39,625 nucleotides of DNA. Origin: an uncultured beta proteobacterium. GTDB taxonomy: Bacteria; Pseudomonadota; Gammaproteobacteria; Burkholderiales; Burkholderiaceae_C. The first letter of the stretch is position 1. Each line of letters starts with the position of its first letter. Of the stretch, positions 29,422 through 38,407 are shown piece after piece. Both the position numbers and the translations under genes were made by a program. Below the pieces are notes generated by a model. That model was not told where the DNA came from and made no database searches. It worked only from the letters and a program-made list of their open reading frames with translations. The stretch spans positions 1 through 39,625 of the forward strand of contig CAIJRK010000067.1 of assembly GCA_903823025.1 (NCBI GenBank). Reading direction: 5' to 3'.

Positions 29422-30399
29422 ATGAAAAAACACATTTATATTTACTCTCCTTCAGGTGCTGTGCGTGACAAAGCAGCCTTTCGACGCGGGGTTGCCCGAC
29501 TTAAAACGCTCGGCCATGAGGTTGAAATTGATAAGGACGCAATGACCAGTCACCTGCGTTTTGCGGGCGATGACGACACGCGTCTGGCCGCCATTCATCG
29601 CGCTGCAGCCAGTGGCGCCGATGTGGCCCTGATCTCACGGGGAGGCTATGGATTGACCCGTATTTTGGGCGGTATTGACTACAAAAAAGTGGCCAAAGCG
29701 ATCGAGGCCGGCACCTTATTTATGGGCATCAGTGACTTCACAGCATTCCAAAATGCCATGCTGGCGCGCACGGGCGGCGTGACTTGGGCTGGCCCGGCGT
29801 TGTGTGAAGGTTTTGGCGTGGGTGGCAAGCCCAACATGACAGCCACGCAAGGACGCGCTTTTGAAGCCGTGCCCGACGACATCATGGAGGCCTGCTTTGA
29901 TGATCTTCTCAGCGGACAAGGAGAGGGTGCAGGCTGGCGACAAAACAAGGTAACTGAACCAACAAACACCACAGAAAACAACGATTTCAGCATCAGCCAG
30001 GCCACTATTTGGGGCGGTAATTTATCGGTGTTGACCTCTTTGCTGGGGACACCTTATTTTCCGGATATTCAAGGCGGTATCTTGTTTCTGGAAGATGTCG
30101 GAGAACATCCCTACCGCATTGAGCGAATGCTCACGCAACTCTTGCACGCCGGGGTGCTAGGGCGACAAAAAGCCATTCTGATGGGGCAATTTACCGAGTT
30201 TAAATTAGTGCCCCATGACCGGGGTTTCAAGTTAAGCAGCGTGGTGAACTGGTTGCGCCAGCAGATCAAGGTGCCGGTGCTGACCAACTTGCCTTATGGA
30301 CATGTGGCAACCAAAGTCATCTTGCCGGTTGGTGCCCAGACTGATTTGATGCTGGAAGGACGGGACGCTTTACTTTTCTGGGGTCACCACCACCCCTGA
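29422..30399 (+). CDS. ldcA: LD-carboxypeptidase (muramoyltetrapeptide carboxypeptidase, S66 family)
   Basis: LdcA removes the terminal D-Ala from murein tetrapeptides during cytoplasmic peptidoglycan recycling. The 325-residue protein shows the S66 triad: S104 in GISDFTAF, E224 in LFLEDVGEHPYRIERML, and H294 in NLPYGHVATK, matching Ser115-Glu217-His285 of the Pseudomonas enzyme. The N-terminal IYIYSPSGAVRDKAAFRRGV and SRGGYGLTRIL (substrate loop) are also typical. It has no signal peptide, consistent with a cytosolic enzyme. It follows tadA by 26 bp and probably shares its transcript. Confidence 0.93.
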   Translation: MKKHIYIYSPSGAVRDKAAFRRGVARLKTLGHEVEIDKDAMTSHLRFAGDDDTRLAAIHRAAASGADVALISRGGYGLTRILGGIDYKKVAKAIEAGTLFMGISDFTAFQNAMLARTGGVTWAGPALCEGFGVGGKPNMTATQGRAFEAVPDDIMEACFDDLLSGQGEGAGWRQNKVTEPTNTTENNDFSISQATIWGGNLSVLTSLLGTPYFPDIQGGILFLEDVGEHPYRIERMLTQLLHAGVLGRQKAILMGQFTEFKLVPHDRGFKLSSVVNWLRQQIKVPVLTNLPYGHVATKVILPVGAQTDLMLEGRDALLFWGHHHP

Positions 30400-30462
30400 A
30401 AAATTGCGGGAATGCCCTAAACTGAGCCACTTTTAAAACCCTGAAATTGATCGGAATCGGGA

Positions 30463-31377
30463 ATGAGCGTTCACACTACGGTCGTATTTACCGATCTTTT
30501 CGGAAGCACCGGGGTCTTTGAGGTCTTGGGCAATGCGCGCGCAACGCAAGCCGTCACGCAAGTGACCACTTGGGTGGCGCATATTGTTGAATTGCATGAG
30601 GGTCGTGTCGTCAAAATGCTGGGGGACGGCGTGCTGGCTTTATTTGAGAAAAGCCCCTCAGCTATCAACGCCGTCGTGGAAATGCAGCGCGGTCATCAGC
30701 ATCTCATGATGAAAATTCCGCCCGCCAAACGGATGCCTCTTCGCATTGGGGTTGCCAGCGGTGATGTTGAAATCGTGGAGGGTGACTGTTACGGGGACGC
30801 GGTTAACGTGGCATCCCGCCTGAGTGATCTTTCCGGGCCACACCAAATTTGGGCTAACAGTGCCGCACTAAAAGGCGCTGATGAAGCACCGGGTGTGCGG
30901 TTTCGTATTTTGGGGCCGATCAGCATTCGAGGTCGTGTGGAGCCTTGCACGGTTTACAAAGTCGAATGGCAAAACGATGTGACTTCAGATTTTTTAACGC
31001 TACAAGCCGACCTAGATCCTTTGTTTGACGCAGGCAACACGGATGCCTTGGGCGGACAAGTGGAACTAACCTGGTTAGGCATCAAAAAAACATTCAAGTC
31101 ATTTGAACTGCCAATCCATATTGGGCGCGTGCGTGACGTTGAGTTTGTAGTGAACGATCCGCGTGTCTCACGCACCCATGCCCGTATTGACTGGCGCAAT
31201 GGCAGCGTGATGCTGGTGGATGTTAGTTCGTATGGCAGCTGGTTGCGATTTTCAGGAGGGGGCGCGGATATTTTGCTGCGACGCGAAGAGTGTGTTTTGC
31301 ATGGATGCGGTGAAATTGCACTGGGTTCATCGTTCAATGATTTGAGCGCGCCAACAGTTCAATTTTCGGTTTCCTGA
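30463..31377 (+). CDS. Class III adenylate cyclase with C-terminal FHA domain
   Basis: The 304-residue soluble protein starts with a class III cyclase catalytic domain (about 1-165). Metal-binding D11 lies in VVFTDLFGSTG and D55 in KMLGDGVLALF. Purine-recognition residues are K51 and D108 (EGDCYGDAVNVASRL); transition-state N115 and R119 are present. The Lys/Asp pair predicts ATP rather than GTP as substrate, so cAMP is the likely product. Residues 200-300 form an FHA phosphothreonine-binding domain: HIGR (219-222), the S236-R-T-H239 motif in DPRVSRTHARI, and VDVSSYGSW. FHA suggests input from a Ser/Thr kinase, though none is in the window. It is convergent with the GspE-like ATPase, 11 bp apart. 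Confidence 0.92.
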   Translation: MSVHTTVVFTDLFGSTGVFEVLGNARATQAVTQVTTWVAHIVELHEGRVVKMLGDGVLALFEKSPSAINAVVEMQRGHQHLMMKIPPAKRMPLRIGVASGDVEIVEGDCYGDAVNVASRLSDLSGPHQIWANSAALKGADEAPGVRFRILGPISIRGRVEPCTVYKVEWQNDVTSDFLTLQADLDPLFDAGNTDALGGQVELTWLGIKKTFKSFELPIHIGRVRDVEFVVNDPRVSRTHARIDWRNGSVMLVDVSSYGSWLRFSGGGADILLRREECVLHGCGEIALGSSFNDLSAPTVQFSVS

Positions 31378-31388
31378 GGTGATGCGTT

Positions 31389-33791
31389 TCAAGCGTAAAG
31401 GGTTCGGGCCTGCTTGAGGTCAATCAAGCCGGCGACCACTTTTTCCAGCGCATCTTGTCGCAGGGTTCGCATCCCGGCGCTGGAGGCTTCTGCCAAAATC
31501 TCTGAAGTCGGGGCGCGTATCTGGATTTTGTGTTTCATGTCACCCACATTCTCCAGCACCTCGTAAATGCCCATACGGCCTTTGTAGCCCCGACCGGCGC
31601 ACTGGTCACAGCCCACCGCCTCACGGATTGAAACGACTGAGTCGGCCGCCGCGTCCGGCGAAAAACTGGCGGCGCTGGTCAAAAGTCGCTTGCGCCCCTC
31701 TTCCATCGTTAAGGCCGTGCCAGCGATGTATTCACGCACCAGTGTTTCAAACTCGGCATCCGATAAAACTTTTGGGGCTGCACACACTTTGCACAAACCC
31801 CGAACCAGTCGCTGCGCCACAATGCCAATCAAAGAGTCGCCAAAGTTCATAGGGTCCATGCCCAAGTCCAGCAGACGCACCACGCTTTCTGCAGCGCCAT
31901 TGGTGTGCAAGGTTGAAAAAACCAGGTGACCGGTGAGCGAAGCCTCAATGCAGATGCGTGCCGTTTCCTCATCGCGCACCTCCCCAATCATGATGACATC
32001 CGGATCTGCCCGTAAAAAAGCGCGCATAGCTGCGGCAAACGTCAAGCCTATTTTCGGATTGACTTGAAGTTGACGCAAACCCGCTTGCGTGATTTCAATC
32101 GGGTCTTCTGCGGTCCAAATCTTGCGGCTGTCGGTGTTGATTTCACTGAGTAAAGAGTGCAGGGTCGTGGTTTTTCCGGAACCCGTTGGACCACAGGCCA
32201 ACAACAGGCCATAAGGATGAAGCGAAAGTCTTTTAACGATTTCGGCATCGCGCGGTGAGAATCCCAGTTGCGCCAGCGGAATGGGTTTACTGGAGGCCAG
32301 CAAGCGCATCACCACATCTTCCAGATTGTTGTGCGTTGGAAGAATTGCCACCCGCAATTCAAGTCTTGTATTGGAAAAATCCGCAAAATTAATTTTGCCA
32401 TCCTGCGGGCGACGACGCTCTGAAATATCAAGCTTGCTCATCACCTTGATGCGAGAAACCAAAGCGGCCCGCAAATCAGCAGGCAATCGCAAATATTCTT
32501 CCAAATCACCATCAATACGAAAACGAACCCGCGATATTTCTTCGCCAGGGTTGGTTTCAATGTGAATGTCCGAGGCTTTCTGTTTATTTGCATCCAAAAT
32601 GATGCGTTTGACCAGCAACACCACACTGGAGCGCTCATCGACGGCATTGCTGTGAACTTCGGCGCCATGTACTTTGATTTCATTTTGGGCCGAGGCCAGC
32701 AACGATTGCAGATCCAGCACGGGGGTTTCAGGGAGTGTCGTTTTCCTGGCAGGGACGGCACTGCCTGAACTTTCTTGCAGCATGGGATGCGACTGGACTT
32801 CTTTGGACACTCTGAGGTCAATCTGAATCTTTGAGGCCCACACAAGCGCCACGTTGCAGCCCGCTATCATGCTCAAACGGTCTTGCAATTCGCGGTTCAT
32901 CGGTGCTGATGACGCCACATAAAGCATCCCTAAAATCATCCCCAACGGCACAACCACATGTCGCGCCGCCACGGGCCACGAAATTTTTGAGGTGGCTTGT
33001 GGCTCTATTAAAAACGTGTCGGCGTTGACCTCGGGTGTCTTGACCATGCGCGCTCTGGCATGTTCAAGCTGCAGTTCAAACAGGGCTGAACTGCTTAGAC
33101 GTTCATCAATATAGGCGCGCATATTGACGGAACCTTCACGTTCGAGTTCCTCCAGTTTTGCTTGATCCAGCATATGCAATTCAAACAGGGCATGTGCCAG
33201 CGACAACAAGGGTTTTCCACGGGCCTCCTCCAGTAACAACGAAAGCTCGCTCATGTTCGTAGCCAAACTTGTTTTGGGCTGCGCCATGCTGTTTTTCGTG
33301 GGCTGCAGCGCAGCAAGGAAAGGTGCCGGGGAGGGCATAGCCTCAGGCGGATCAATCCGAATACTTTTCAAAGCCTGTCTGGGAATCCAGAGTGCCTTGA
33401 ATTGCTCATTTTTTTGCGCCACGTAAAGATAAACGCCGCCCCCACGCATGTTGAGATACCCCTGTGTCTGCCCCTCCAATACTTGTCCATCGACAAAAAC
33501 AACATGAAAAACAAGGCTCTCTTCATGTGTGGTGGTTTTGACGGGTGTTACTGGATTTGTCGCGAAAATAAGTGACGTCCTGCAGGTAACTGAACGAATA
33601 TCAGACAACGCCAGCACCAGAGCTTGTCCCATGAATGAGATATTGAGTGCTGTTAAAGCAGCCAGGTTTTCGTCAGATGCCATGACCCCGCGAATCATCT
33701 GCTGATCCATCAACAACACTTCCACCGGCAAACTCGTCAAGACCTCGGCAGGTACCGAAAATTGAAGTTTGGAGGGCAAGGGCCAAGCCAT
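31389..33791 (-). CDS. Orphan GspE/PilB-type secretion or pilus ATPase with novel N-terminal domain
   Basis: This 800-residue protein has a C-terminal T2SSE AAA+ core with a full set of motifs: Walker A GPTGSGKT (534-541), Asp box IWTAEDPIE (558-566), Walker B DPDVIMIGEVRD (596-607) and His box GHLVFSTLHT (621-630). Zinc-type cysteine pairs C667/C670 and C728/C731 are spaced wider than usual. Residues 185-330 look like a MshEN/T2SSE_N-type helical region. Residues 1-150 are beta-rich (LPVEVLLMDQQMIRGVMASD) and I do not recognise them. GspE/PilB ATPases drive pseudopilus or pilus assembly, but no platform, pilin or secretin gene is nearby. The gene is last in the run from mltG, 66 bp after the ankyrin gene. 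Confidence 0.88.
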   Translation of the reverse strand: MAWPLPSKLQFSVPAEVLTSLPVEVLLMDQQMIRGVMASDENLAALTALNISFMGQALVLALSDIRSVTCRTSLIFATNPVTPVKTTTHEESLVFHVVFVDGQVLEGQTQGYLNMRGGGVYLYVAQKNEQFKALWIPRQALKSIRIDPPEAMPSPAPFLAALQPTKNSMAQPKTSLATNMSELSLLLEEARGKPLLSLAHALFELHMLDQAKLEELEREGSVNMRAYIDERLSSSALFELQLEHARARMVKTPEVNADTFLIEPQATSKISWPVAARHVVVPLGMILGMLYVASSAPMNRELQDRLSMIAGCNVALVWASKIQIDLRVSKEVQSHPMLQESSGSAVPARKTTLPETPVLDLQSLLASAQNEIKVHGAEVHSNAVDERSSVVLLVKRIILDANKQKASDIHIETNPGEEISRVRFRIDGDLEEYLRLPADLRAALVSRIKVMSKLDISERRRPQDGKINFADFSNTRLELRVAILPTHNNLEDVVMRLLASSKPIPLAQLGFSPRDAEIVKRLSLHPYGLLLACGPTGSGKTTTLHSLLSEINTDSRKIWTAEDPIEITQAGLRQLQVNPKIGLTFAAAMRAFLRADPDVIMIGEVRDEETARICIEASLTGHLVFSTLHTNGAAESVVRLLDLGMDPMNFGDSLIGIVAQRLVRGLCKVCAAPKVLSDAEFETLVREYIAGTALTMEEGRKRLLTSAASFSPDAAADSVVSIREAVGCDQCAGRGYKGRMGIYEVLENVGDMKHKIQIRAPTSEILAEASSAGMRTLRQDALEKVVAGLIDLKQARTLYA

Positions 33792-33857
33792 GATGTCGAA
33801 TGTAGCTCCGCATGTGAAGAAGGACGGCGGCGTGTCAATTGCGATGAATAAACGCGC

Positions 33858-34517
33858 TTACCAAACACCTTTGGGCTGACGACTACGGACAAAGGCGGCA
33901 ATGATTTCGGCCACATCAAGTCGATTGGCACGGTGGGCAAAGTCAATCGCCGATAAATCCTGTGCGTTTTTTAGCAAGGGGTCTGCGCCAGCCTCCAGTA
34001 GCTGCTTGACAGCAGACGGCGTGCCGTAATGCGCCGCCATCATCAGCGGTGTCGTGCCGTTGGGTGAAGCTGCATCAATATAGGCGTAGTTGTCTAACAG
34101 CAATGTGATAACCGTCAAATGTCCGTGCGTCGCGGCGTAATGTAGCGGCGTCCAACCAGGTTTATTGACGCTGGCACCTTGGGCAATGAGTTGCTGGCAA
34201 AGCGCATCCAGTCCTTGCAATGAAGCCAGCATGAGCGCACTTTCATCCTGTCGATTACGCGCATCAGCGTTCACTTTGGGTTGCGCTAACAACACGGCTG
34301 CGGCCTGGAGCGACGGCTCCCGAGCCGCTAACAGCAAGCCATGTTCGCCTGCCGGATTGAGTGTGTTGACATCAAAGCCCTGACTGAGTAGCTGGGTGAG
34401 GGTGCGAGCATCATCGCGCTTGATGGCTGTGAAAAAATCCTCGTAGGAGCCGGCATAAGCCAACGGGAAGCTAAAAAAAAGAAGTAAAACAAGCCCACGC
34501 TTTAAAAAATCCGCCAT
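33858..34517 (-). CDS. Secreted ankyrin-repeat protein
   Basis: The protein has about 219 residues. A signal peptide is clear from ATG 34517 (MADFLKRGLVLLLFFSFPLA, then YAGSYEDFF; cleavage likely after AYA). Four to five ankyrin repeats follow, e.g. DARTLTQLLSQGFDVNTLNP, GWTPLHYAATHGHLTVITLL, NGTTPLMMAAHYGTPSAVKQ and LLEAGADPLLKNAQDLSAID. It is probably periplasmic; ankyrin repeats mediate protein binding and the partner is unknown. A GTG at 34541, overlapping the tatD stop by GTGA, is an alternative start adding eight residues. I prefer the ATG for its compact signal peptide. The gene sits at the end of the mltG-tatD cluster. Confidence 0.85.
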   Translation of the reverse strand: MADFLKRGLVLLLFFSFPLAYAGSYEDFFTAIKRDDARTLTQLLSQGFDVNTLNPAGEHGLLLAAREPSLQAAAVLLAQPKVNADARNRQDESALMLASLQGLDALCQQLIAQGASVNKPGWTPLHYAATHGHLTVITLLLDNYAYIDAASPNGTTPLMMAAHYGTPSAVKQLLEAGADPLLKNAQDLSAIDFAHRANRLDVAEIIAAFVRSRQPKGVW

Positions 34518-34537
34518 TGTTTTAAAAGTTTTTTCCG

Positions 34538-35332
34538 TCACAAAAGAACCTTTTTGAAAAGTGCTTCAAAGTTACAACTACTGACCTCGGCAATCTGTGC
34601 TGTAGAACATTTTTTAATGTCAGCCAACTGTGCCGCGACCAAAGGAACCAGTGCTGGATTATTGGTTTTCCCCCGATAAGGAACAGGAGCCAGATAAGGA
34701 CTATCGGTTTCGATCAGCAAACGATCAAACGGTACAAAGGCGGCAACATCACGAATGTCTTGCGCGTTCTTGAACGTCAAAATACCGGAAAAAGAAATGT
34801 AAAACCCTAAATCCAAGGCGGCCCGCGCCACTTGCTGCGATTCGGTAAAACAATGAAAAACCCCACCCGCAGACCCTTGCCCGCCGTCTTCACCTTCCTC
34901 TTTAAGAATAGCCAGGGTGTCGTCCGAGGCGCGCCGGGTATGAATGACCAGCGGCAAATGAAGCTGGCGCGCTGCGTGAATATGGGTGCGAAACCGATCA
35001 CGTTGCCACGCCATATCGGCCACACTGCGTTCGCCCAGACGGTAGTAGTCAAGCCCGGTTTCACCAATGCCCACCACGCGCGGCATTTGACCGCGTGTTA
35101 ACAAGTCTTGCAGACTGGGTTGCGCGGCGTCTTCGTTGTCAGGATGGACACCGACGGTGGCCCAGAAGTTGTCGTATTGGGCGGCCAGCGCCTGCACTGC
35201 CGGAAATTCTTCCAGCGTGGTGCAAATACACAAGGCGCGTGTCACTTGGGCCTGACTCATCGCTTGGCGAATAGCCGCCAGATCAGGGGCGAGTTCGGGG
35301 GAGGTCAAATGACAGTGTGAATCAGTAAACAT
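34538..35332 (-). CDS. TatD-family metal-dependent hydrolase (DNase-like)
   Basis: The 264-residue TIM-barrel hydrolase carries the TatD metal motifs: H6 and H8 in TDSHCHL, the bridging glutamate in GIGETGLDYYR, histidine in LVIHTRRASDDTLAIL, and the aspartate in LLIETDSPYLAPVPYRGKTN. TatD proteins are exonuclease-like enzymes active on DNA or D-aminoacyl substrates; the exact activity of this YcfH-type copy cannot be read from sequence. The position after holB-pilZ is the usual proteobacterial location. The start is ATG 35332. Confidence 0.94.
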   Translation of the reverse strand: MFTDSHCHLTSPELAPDLAAIRQAMSQAQVTRALCICTTLEEFPAVQALAAQYDNFWATVGVHPDNEDAAQPSLQDLLTRGQMPRVVGIGETGLDYYRLGERSVADMAWQRDRFRTHIHAARQLHLPLVIHTRRASDDTLAILKEEGEDGGQGSAGGVFHCFTESQQVARAALDLGFYISFSGILTFKNAQDIRDVAAFVPFDRLLIETDSPYLAPVPYRGKTNNPALVPLVAAQLADIKKCSTAQIAEVSSCNFEALFKKVLL

Positions 35333-35353
35333 AGATGTACGTTGCAGCAGGAA

Positions 35354-35716
35354 TTAGATGGTTTGCGTGGGGCGCTCAGAGGCTAGGTGAGCGCCCAGAA
35401 TTTCTTCGATTCTGAGCTTGAGCAAGCGTGATTTTTCGTCTTTGGGAAACGAAATACCAATGCCTTGTGTGCGGTTGTTGGCCGCTTTGGCAGGTGTCAC
35501 CCAAGCTACTTTTCCCGAGATGGGATAACGCTGCGGGTCGTCCGGCAAAGTCAACAGCACGTACACGTCATCGCCCAATTTGTAGGCCCGCAAAATAGGA
35601 ATAAAGAGTCCACCTTCAGAAAACAGGGGAATATAGGCGGCATAAAGCGCCGACTTTTCCTTGATGGCCAATTGAATAACACTCGGGCGTGGGGTGGAGG
35701 GTACAGGGTGAGTCAT
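35354..35716 (-). CDS. pilZ: PilZ-domain protein, type IV pilus PilZ type
   Basis: The 120-residue protein is the size and position of the namesake PilZ (between holB and tatD), needed for type IV pilus biogenesis in Pseudomonas and Xanthomonas. It has the beta-barrel segments (SALYAAYIPLFSEGGLFIPI; ISGKVAWVTPAKAANNRTQG; IGISFP). It lacks the RxxxR and (D/N)xSxxG c-di-GMP-binding motifs, EGGLF replacing the latter, so it should not bind c-di-GMP. That is normal for this subgroup. The orphan GspE/PilB-like ATPase in the same gene run is a conceivable partner, since PilZ-type proteins contact pilus ATPases through adaptors; this is inference. Confidence 0.93.
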   Translation of the reverse strand: MTHPVPSTPRPSVIQLAIKEKSALYAAYIPLFSEGGLFIPILRAYKLGDDVYVLLTLPDDPQRYPISGKVAWVTPAKAANNRTQGIGISFPKDEKSRLLKLRIEEILGAHLASERPTQTI

Positions 35717-35727
35717 GGGTCAATCCT

Positions 35728-36726
35728 TTAAGGTTTTGAATTGAGGGCAGTTTGCGCTTGACTCACCAGGGCTTCCAGCATCAGACCGCCGTTAAAGGGG
35801 TGCTCCACCGTGCGTGTGGTGGCCGCCAGCGCTCGCGACCAAGCCGTCAAAAGGGCAAACGAGCCGCCCTTGGGTAAGTCCGTAGCCTCAAAAAATCGAG
35901 GTTGGGCGCCTGTTTTAACGGCCAACACGTCGTGACACAGTTTGTGCAGCGCATCCACCATTTGTGCGGGCGTCCAGTCTCTGAAGAGACTCACCTCGCC
36001 ACGCGCCATCGCTTGTGGCAAATCGCCCCACATTTGGGCACGACCTGATTGACCCAATAGCAAGGCATCCTCGGGGCGCCCTCCGGCGGCACGCAACATG
36101 ACACGCGCTTGCGCGGCGCCAAGACCCTGCGCTTCAAGCCAGATCAATGCGCGGGTGGCATCTGGCCAAACCAGGGCGTGCCCCAAACAACGACTGCGAA
36201 TCGTCGGGAGCAACAAGTGCCCGGCATCGCTGGCGAGTACAAACTTGACATCACCGGGCGGCTCTTCCAGTGTTTTTAGCAGTGCATTGGCTGTCACGTT
36301 GTTCATACGTTCAGCAGGAAACACCAGCACCGCTTTACCCCGACCTCGGGCACTGGTGCGCTGGGAAAATTCGACGGCGTCGCGCATGGCGTCAACCCGG
36401 ATTTCTTTGCTGGGTTTGCGTTTTTTATCGTCAATATCGGCTTGAGCTTTCTCGCCCAAGGGCCAACCCAGCGCCAGCATCACGGTCTCCGGCATTAGCA
36501 CGCACAAATCGGCTGAGGTGCGCACATCAATGGCGTGGCAACTGCCGCAGACGCCACAGGCACCTTGCGCTGAAGGTTGATCACACAACCAGGTGCGAAC
36601 CAGCGCCAGCGCCAAACTGTATTGACCAAGTCCCGATGGGCCAGCCAAGAGCCAGGCATGGCCGCGTTGCGTTAAAAGCTGCGTGGCTTGCGCGGCAATC
36701 CAAGGCGCCACCGCAGGCGTCGTCAT
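35728..36726 (-). CDS. holB: DNA polymerase III subunit delta'
   Basis: Delta' is the stator of the clamp-loader complex. The 332-residue protein has an AAA+ fold with a degenerate Walker A ([10 protein letters not shown], lacking the lysine), as expected for the non-hydrolysing subunit. A zinc module C-x2-C-x2-C is in ACGVCGSCH with a preceding cysteine. The helix-sensor segment is [20 protein letters not shown], and the SRC motif is in [11 protein letters not shown]. The frame is open to 36771, but ATG 36726 overlaps the tmk stop as ATGA and gives a natural N-terminus ([13 protein letters not shown]). It is downstream of tmk and upstream of pilZ. Confidence 0.94.
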   Translation of the reverse strand: MTTPAVAPWIAAQATQLLTQRGHAWLLAGPSGLGQYSLALALVRTWLCDQPSAQGACGVCGSCHAIDVRTSADLCVLMPETVMLALGWPLGEKAQADIDDKKRKPSKEIRVDAMRDAVEFSQRTSARGRGKAVLVFPAERMNNVTANALLKTLEEPPGDVKFVLASDAGHLLLPTIRSRCLGHALVWPDATRALIWLEAQGLGAAQARVMLRAAGGRPEDALLLGQSGRAQMWGDLPQAMARGEVSLFRDWTPAQMVDALHKLCHDVLAVKTGAQPRFFEATDLPKGGSFALLTAWSRALAATTRTVEHPFNGGLMLEALVSQAQTALNSKP

Positions 36727-37370
36727 GCCAGCCAGCCTTTGCTTTGAACCGCTTTCAGGACAGCAAGCCAAACGGCATCGCGCGTGTTGCTGGCGTCAAT
36801 CTGGACGAAACGGGGCCGGTCGCTAGTCATGCGCTGGCGGTAACCTTCGGACACTTGCTTGAAAAATGCGATTGGTTGCGCCTCAAACCGATCTGGCAGG
36901 CGCACGCCCGTCAGGCGTTGGGCGGCCAAATCTGGCGGCAAATCAAACCAAAGCGTTAAATCGGGTTGACGAACAACATCTGCACCCGCTTCTTGTTGGG
37001 TTTGAACCCATTGCTCCAGGGTGGCGAGTATGGTCAGATCAAAGCCACGGCCGCCGCCTTGGTAAGCAAAAGTCGAATCAGTAAACCGGTCGCACAAGAC
37101 CACCTCACCACGCGCCAAGGCCGGTTCAATGCACTGCTGCAAGTGATCACGCCGGGCGGCAAACACCAGCAAAGCCTCAGTCATGGCGTCCATGGCGTCG
37201 TTAAGAACCATGACACGCAATTTTTCGGCCAAGGGTGTGCCGCCCGGCTCCCGTGTCATCGTCACCACCCTGCCGTGTGCTCGAAACGCCTGTGCCAGAC
37301 CGTCAATGTGCGTGGATTTTCCCGCGCCATCTATGCCCTCAAAACTGATAAAAAGACCACTTGTAGCCAT
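36723..37370 (-). CDS. tmk: Thymidylate kinase
   Basis: Tmk phosphorylates dTMP to dTDP. The 215-residue enzyme has P-loop [11 protein letters not shown] (10-20), the DR motif in [31 protein letters not shown] as the dTMP-binding region, and the LID-type region around [20 protein letters not shown]. It starts 6 bp after the mltG stop and overlaps holB by 4 bases, so mltG-tmk-holB are translationally linked. Nothing unusual is seen. Confidence 0.97.
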   Translation of the reverse strand: MATSGLFISFEGIDGAGKSTHIDGLAQAFRAHGRVVTMTREPGGTPLAEKLRVMVLNDAMDAMTEALLVFAARRDHLQQCIEPALARGEVVLCDRFTDSTFAYQGGGRGFDLTILATLEQWVQTQQEAGADVVRQPDLTLWFDLPPDLAAQRLTGVRLPDRFEAQPIAFFKQVSEGYRQRMTSDRPRFVQIDASNTRDAVWLAVLKAVQSKGWLA

Positions 37371-37376
37371 ATATCT

Positions 37377-38360
37377 TTACTGTCCTCGCTGGTATTTATT
37401 GACGGCCCGATTGTGCTCTTGAAGGTTGTCGCTGAACTGGCTGCTACCGTCACCGCGCGCCACAAAATACAGGGCTTTGGTGGATGCCGGTTGTACGGCG
37501 GCCAGCAAAGAGCCTTTGCCTGGCATGGCGATAGGCGTTAGCGGCAAACCACCTCGGGTGTAGGTGTTCCAGGGCGTGTCGGTTTGCAGGTGTCGGCGAC
37601 GCAAATTGCCGTTAAAAGTATCTCCCAAACCGTAGATGACGGTGGGGTCTGTTTGCAGTGGCATCCCGATGCGCAAGCGGTTTGAAAAAACGCCTGAAAT
37701 GGTGGCCCGGTCACTGCTGCGCCCCGTTTCTTTTTCAATAATACTGGCCAGAATCAAGGCCTCATCTGGTGTTTTTAAGGGGCTGTCGGTTTGGCGATGC
37801 GCCCAAACCAAGGCCAGCTTTTTATCCATCGCCCGCATCGCCCGCTTAAGTATCGCCACATCACTACTGCCTTTGGCGTAGTTGTAGGTGTCGGGGAAAA
37901 ACCGCCCCTCAGGATGAACACCGGGTTTGCCTAATGCGGTCATGATGAAGTCGGCTTCCAGGCCTTGTGTCTCCGGCTTCAACCCCTCCGCCTTTAAAAG
38001 CGCCGCCCGGACTTGGGTGAAGGTCCAACCCTCAACCAACGTCACGGCGCGTAGTGATTCTTCGCCACGCACCAGTTTTTGCAGCAAGCTGTAAGGTGTG
38101 GTGCCACGGTCAATCTCATAACTACCGGCTCTGATCTGACGCGCGTCGCCAGACAGCCGAAACCACCAGTACAACAGATCGGGATTGACCTGCACACCCG
38201 CATCACTGACCAATTGCGCCACCCCGCGCACGGAAGTACCAGGCTCAACTGATAAATCAACCGATTCAGTGTTGATCGTCAGGCTTTGGTTAAGCCACCA
38301 AGCGGCTCCGCCTCCTGTGAGGAGGGCCATAAAAAAAATTAAATTAAAGAGACGCCGCAC
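37377..38360 (-). CDS. mltG: Endolytic peptidoglycan transglycosylase MltG
   Basis: MltG cleaves nascent glycan strands at the inner membrane and is thought to release them from synthesis complexes. The 327-residue protein has one N-terminal membrane anchor (LFNLIFFMALLTGGGAAWWL), a LysM-like periplasmic part (VEPGTSVRGVAQLVSDAGV), and the YceG/MltG catalytic domain. That domain includes ASIIEKETGR (catalytic glutamate in the E209/E211 pair), RLRIGMPLQTDPTVIYGLG, TPWNTYTRGGLPLTPIAMPG and SLLAAVQPA. The start is GTG 38360. It heads the minus-strand run and is divergent from ygfZ, as in other Burkholderiales. Confidence 0.96.
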   Translation of the reverse strand: MRRLFNLIFFMALLTGGGAAWWLNQSLTINTESVDLSVEPGTSVRGVAQLVSDAGVQVNPDLLYWWFRLSGDARQIRAGSYEIDRGTTPYSLLQKLVRGEESLRAVTLVEGWTFTQVRAALLKAEGLKPETQGLEADFIMTALGKPGVHPEGRFFPDTYNYAKGSSDVAILKRAMRAMDKKLALVWAHRQTDSPLKTPDEALILASIIEKETGRSSDRATISGVFSNRLRIGMPLQTDPTVIYGLGDTFNGNLRRRHLQTDTPWNTYTRGGLPLTPIAMPGKGSLLAAVQPASTKALYFVARGDGSSQFSDNLQEHNRAVNKYQRGQ

Positions 38361-38407
38361 AGCCCCACCGCCTTACTAGAAATTGAGGGAGGATGATAAT
38401 TGAACGT

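Noticed and set aside
31389..35716. A type II secretion or type IV pilus locus
   Set aside because: Only an ATPase and PilZ are present; there is no platform protein, pseudopilin, prepilin peptidase or secretin.
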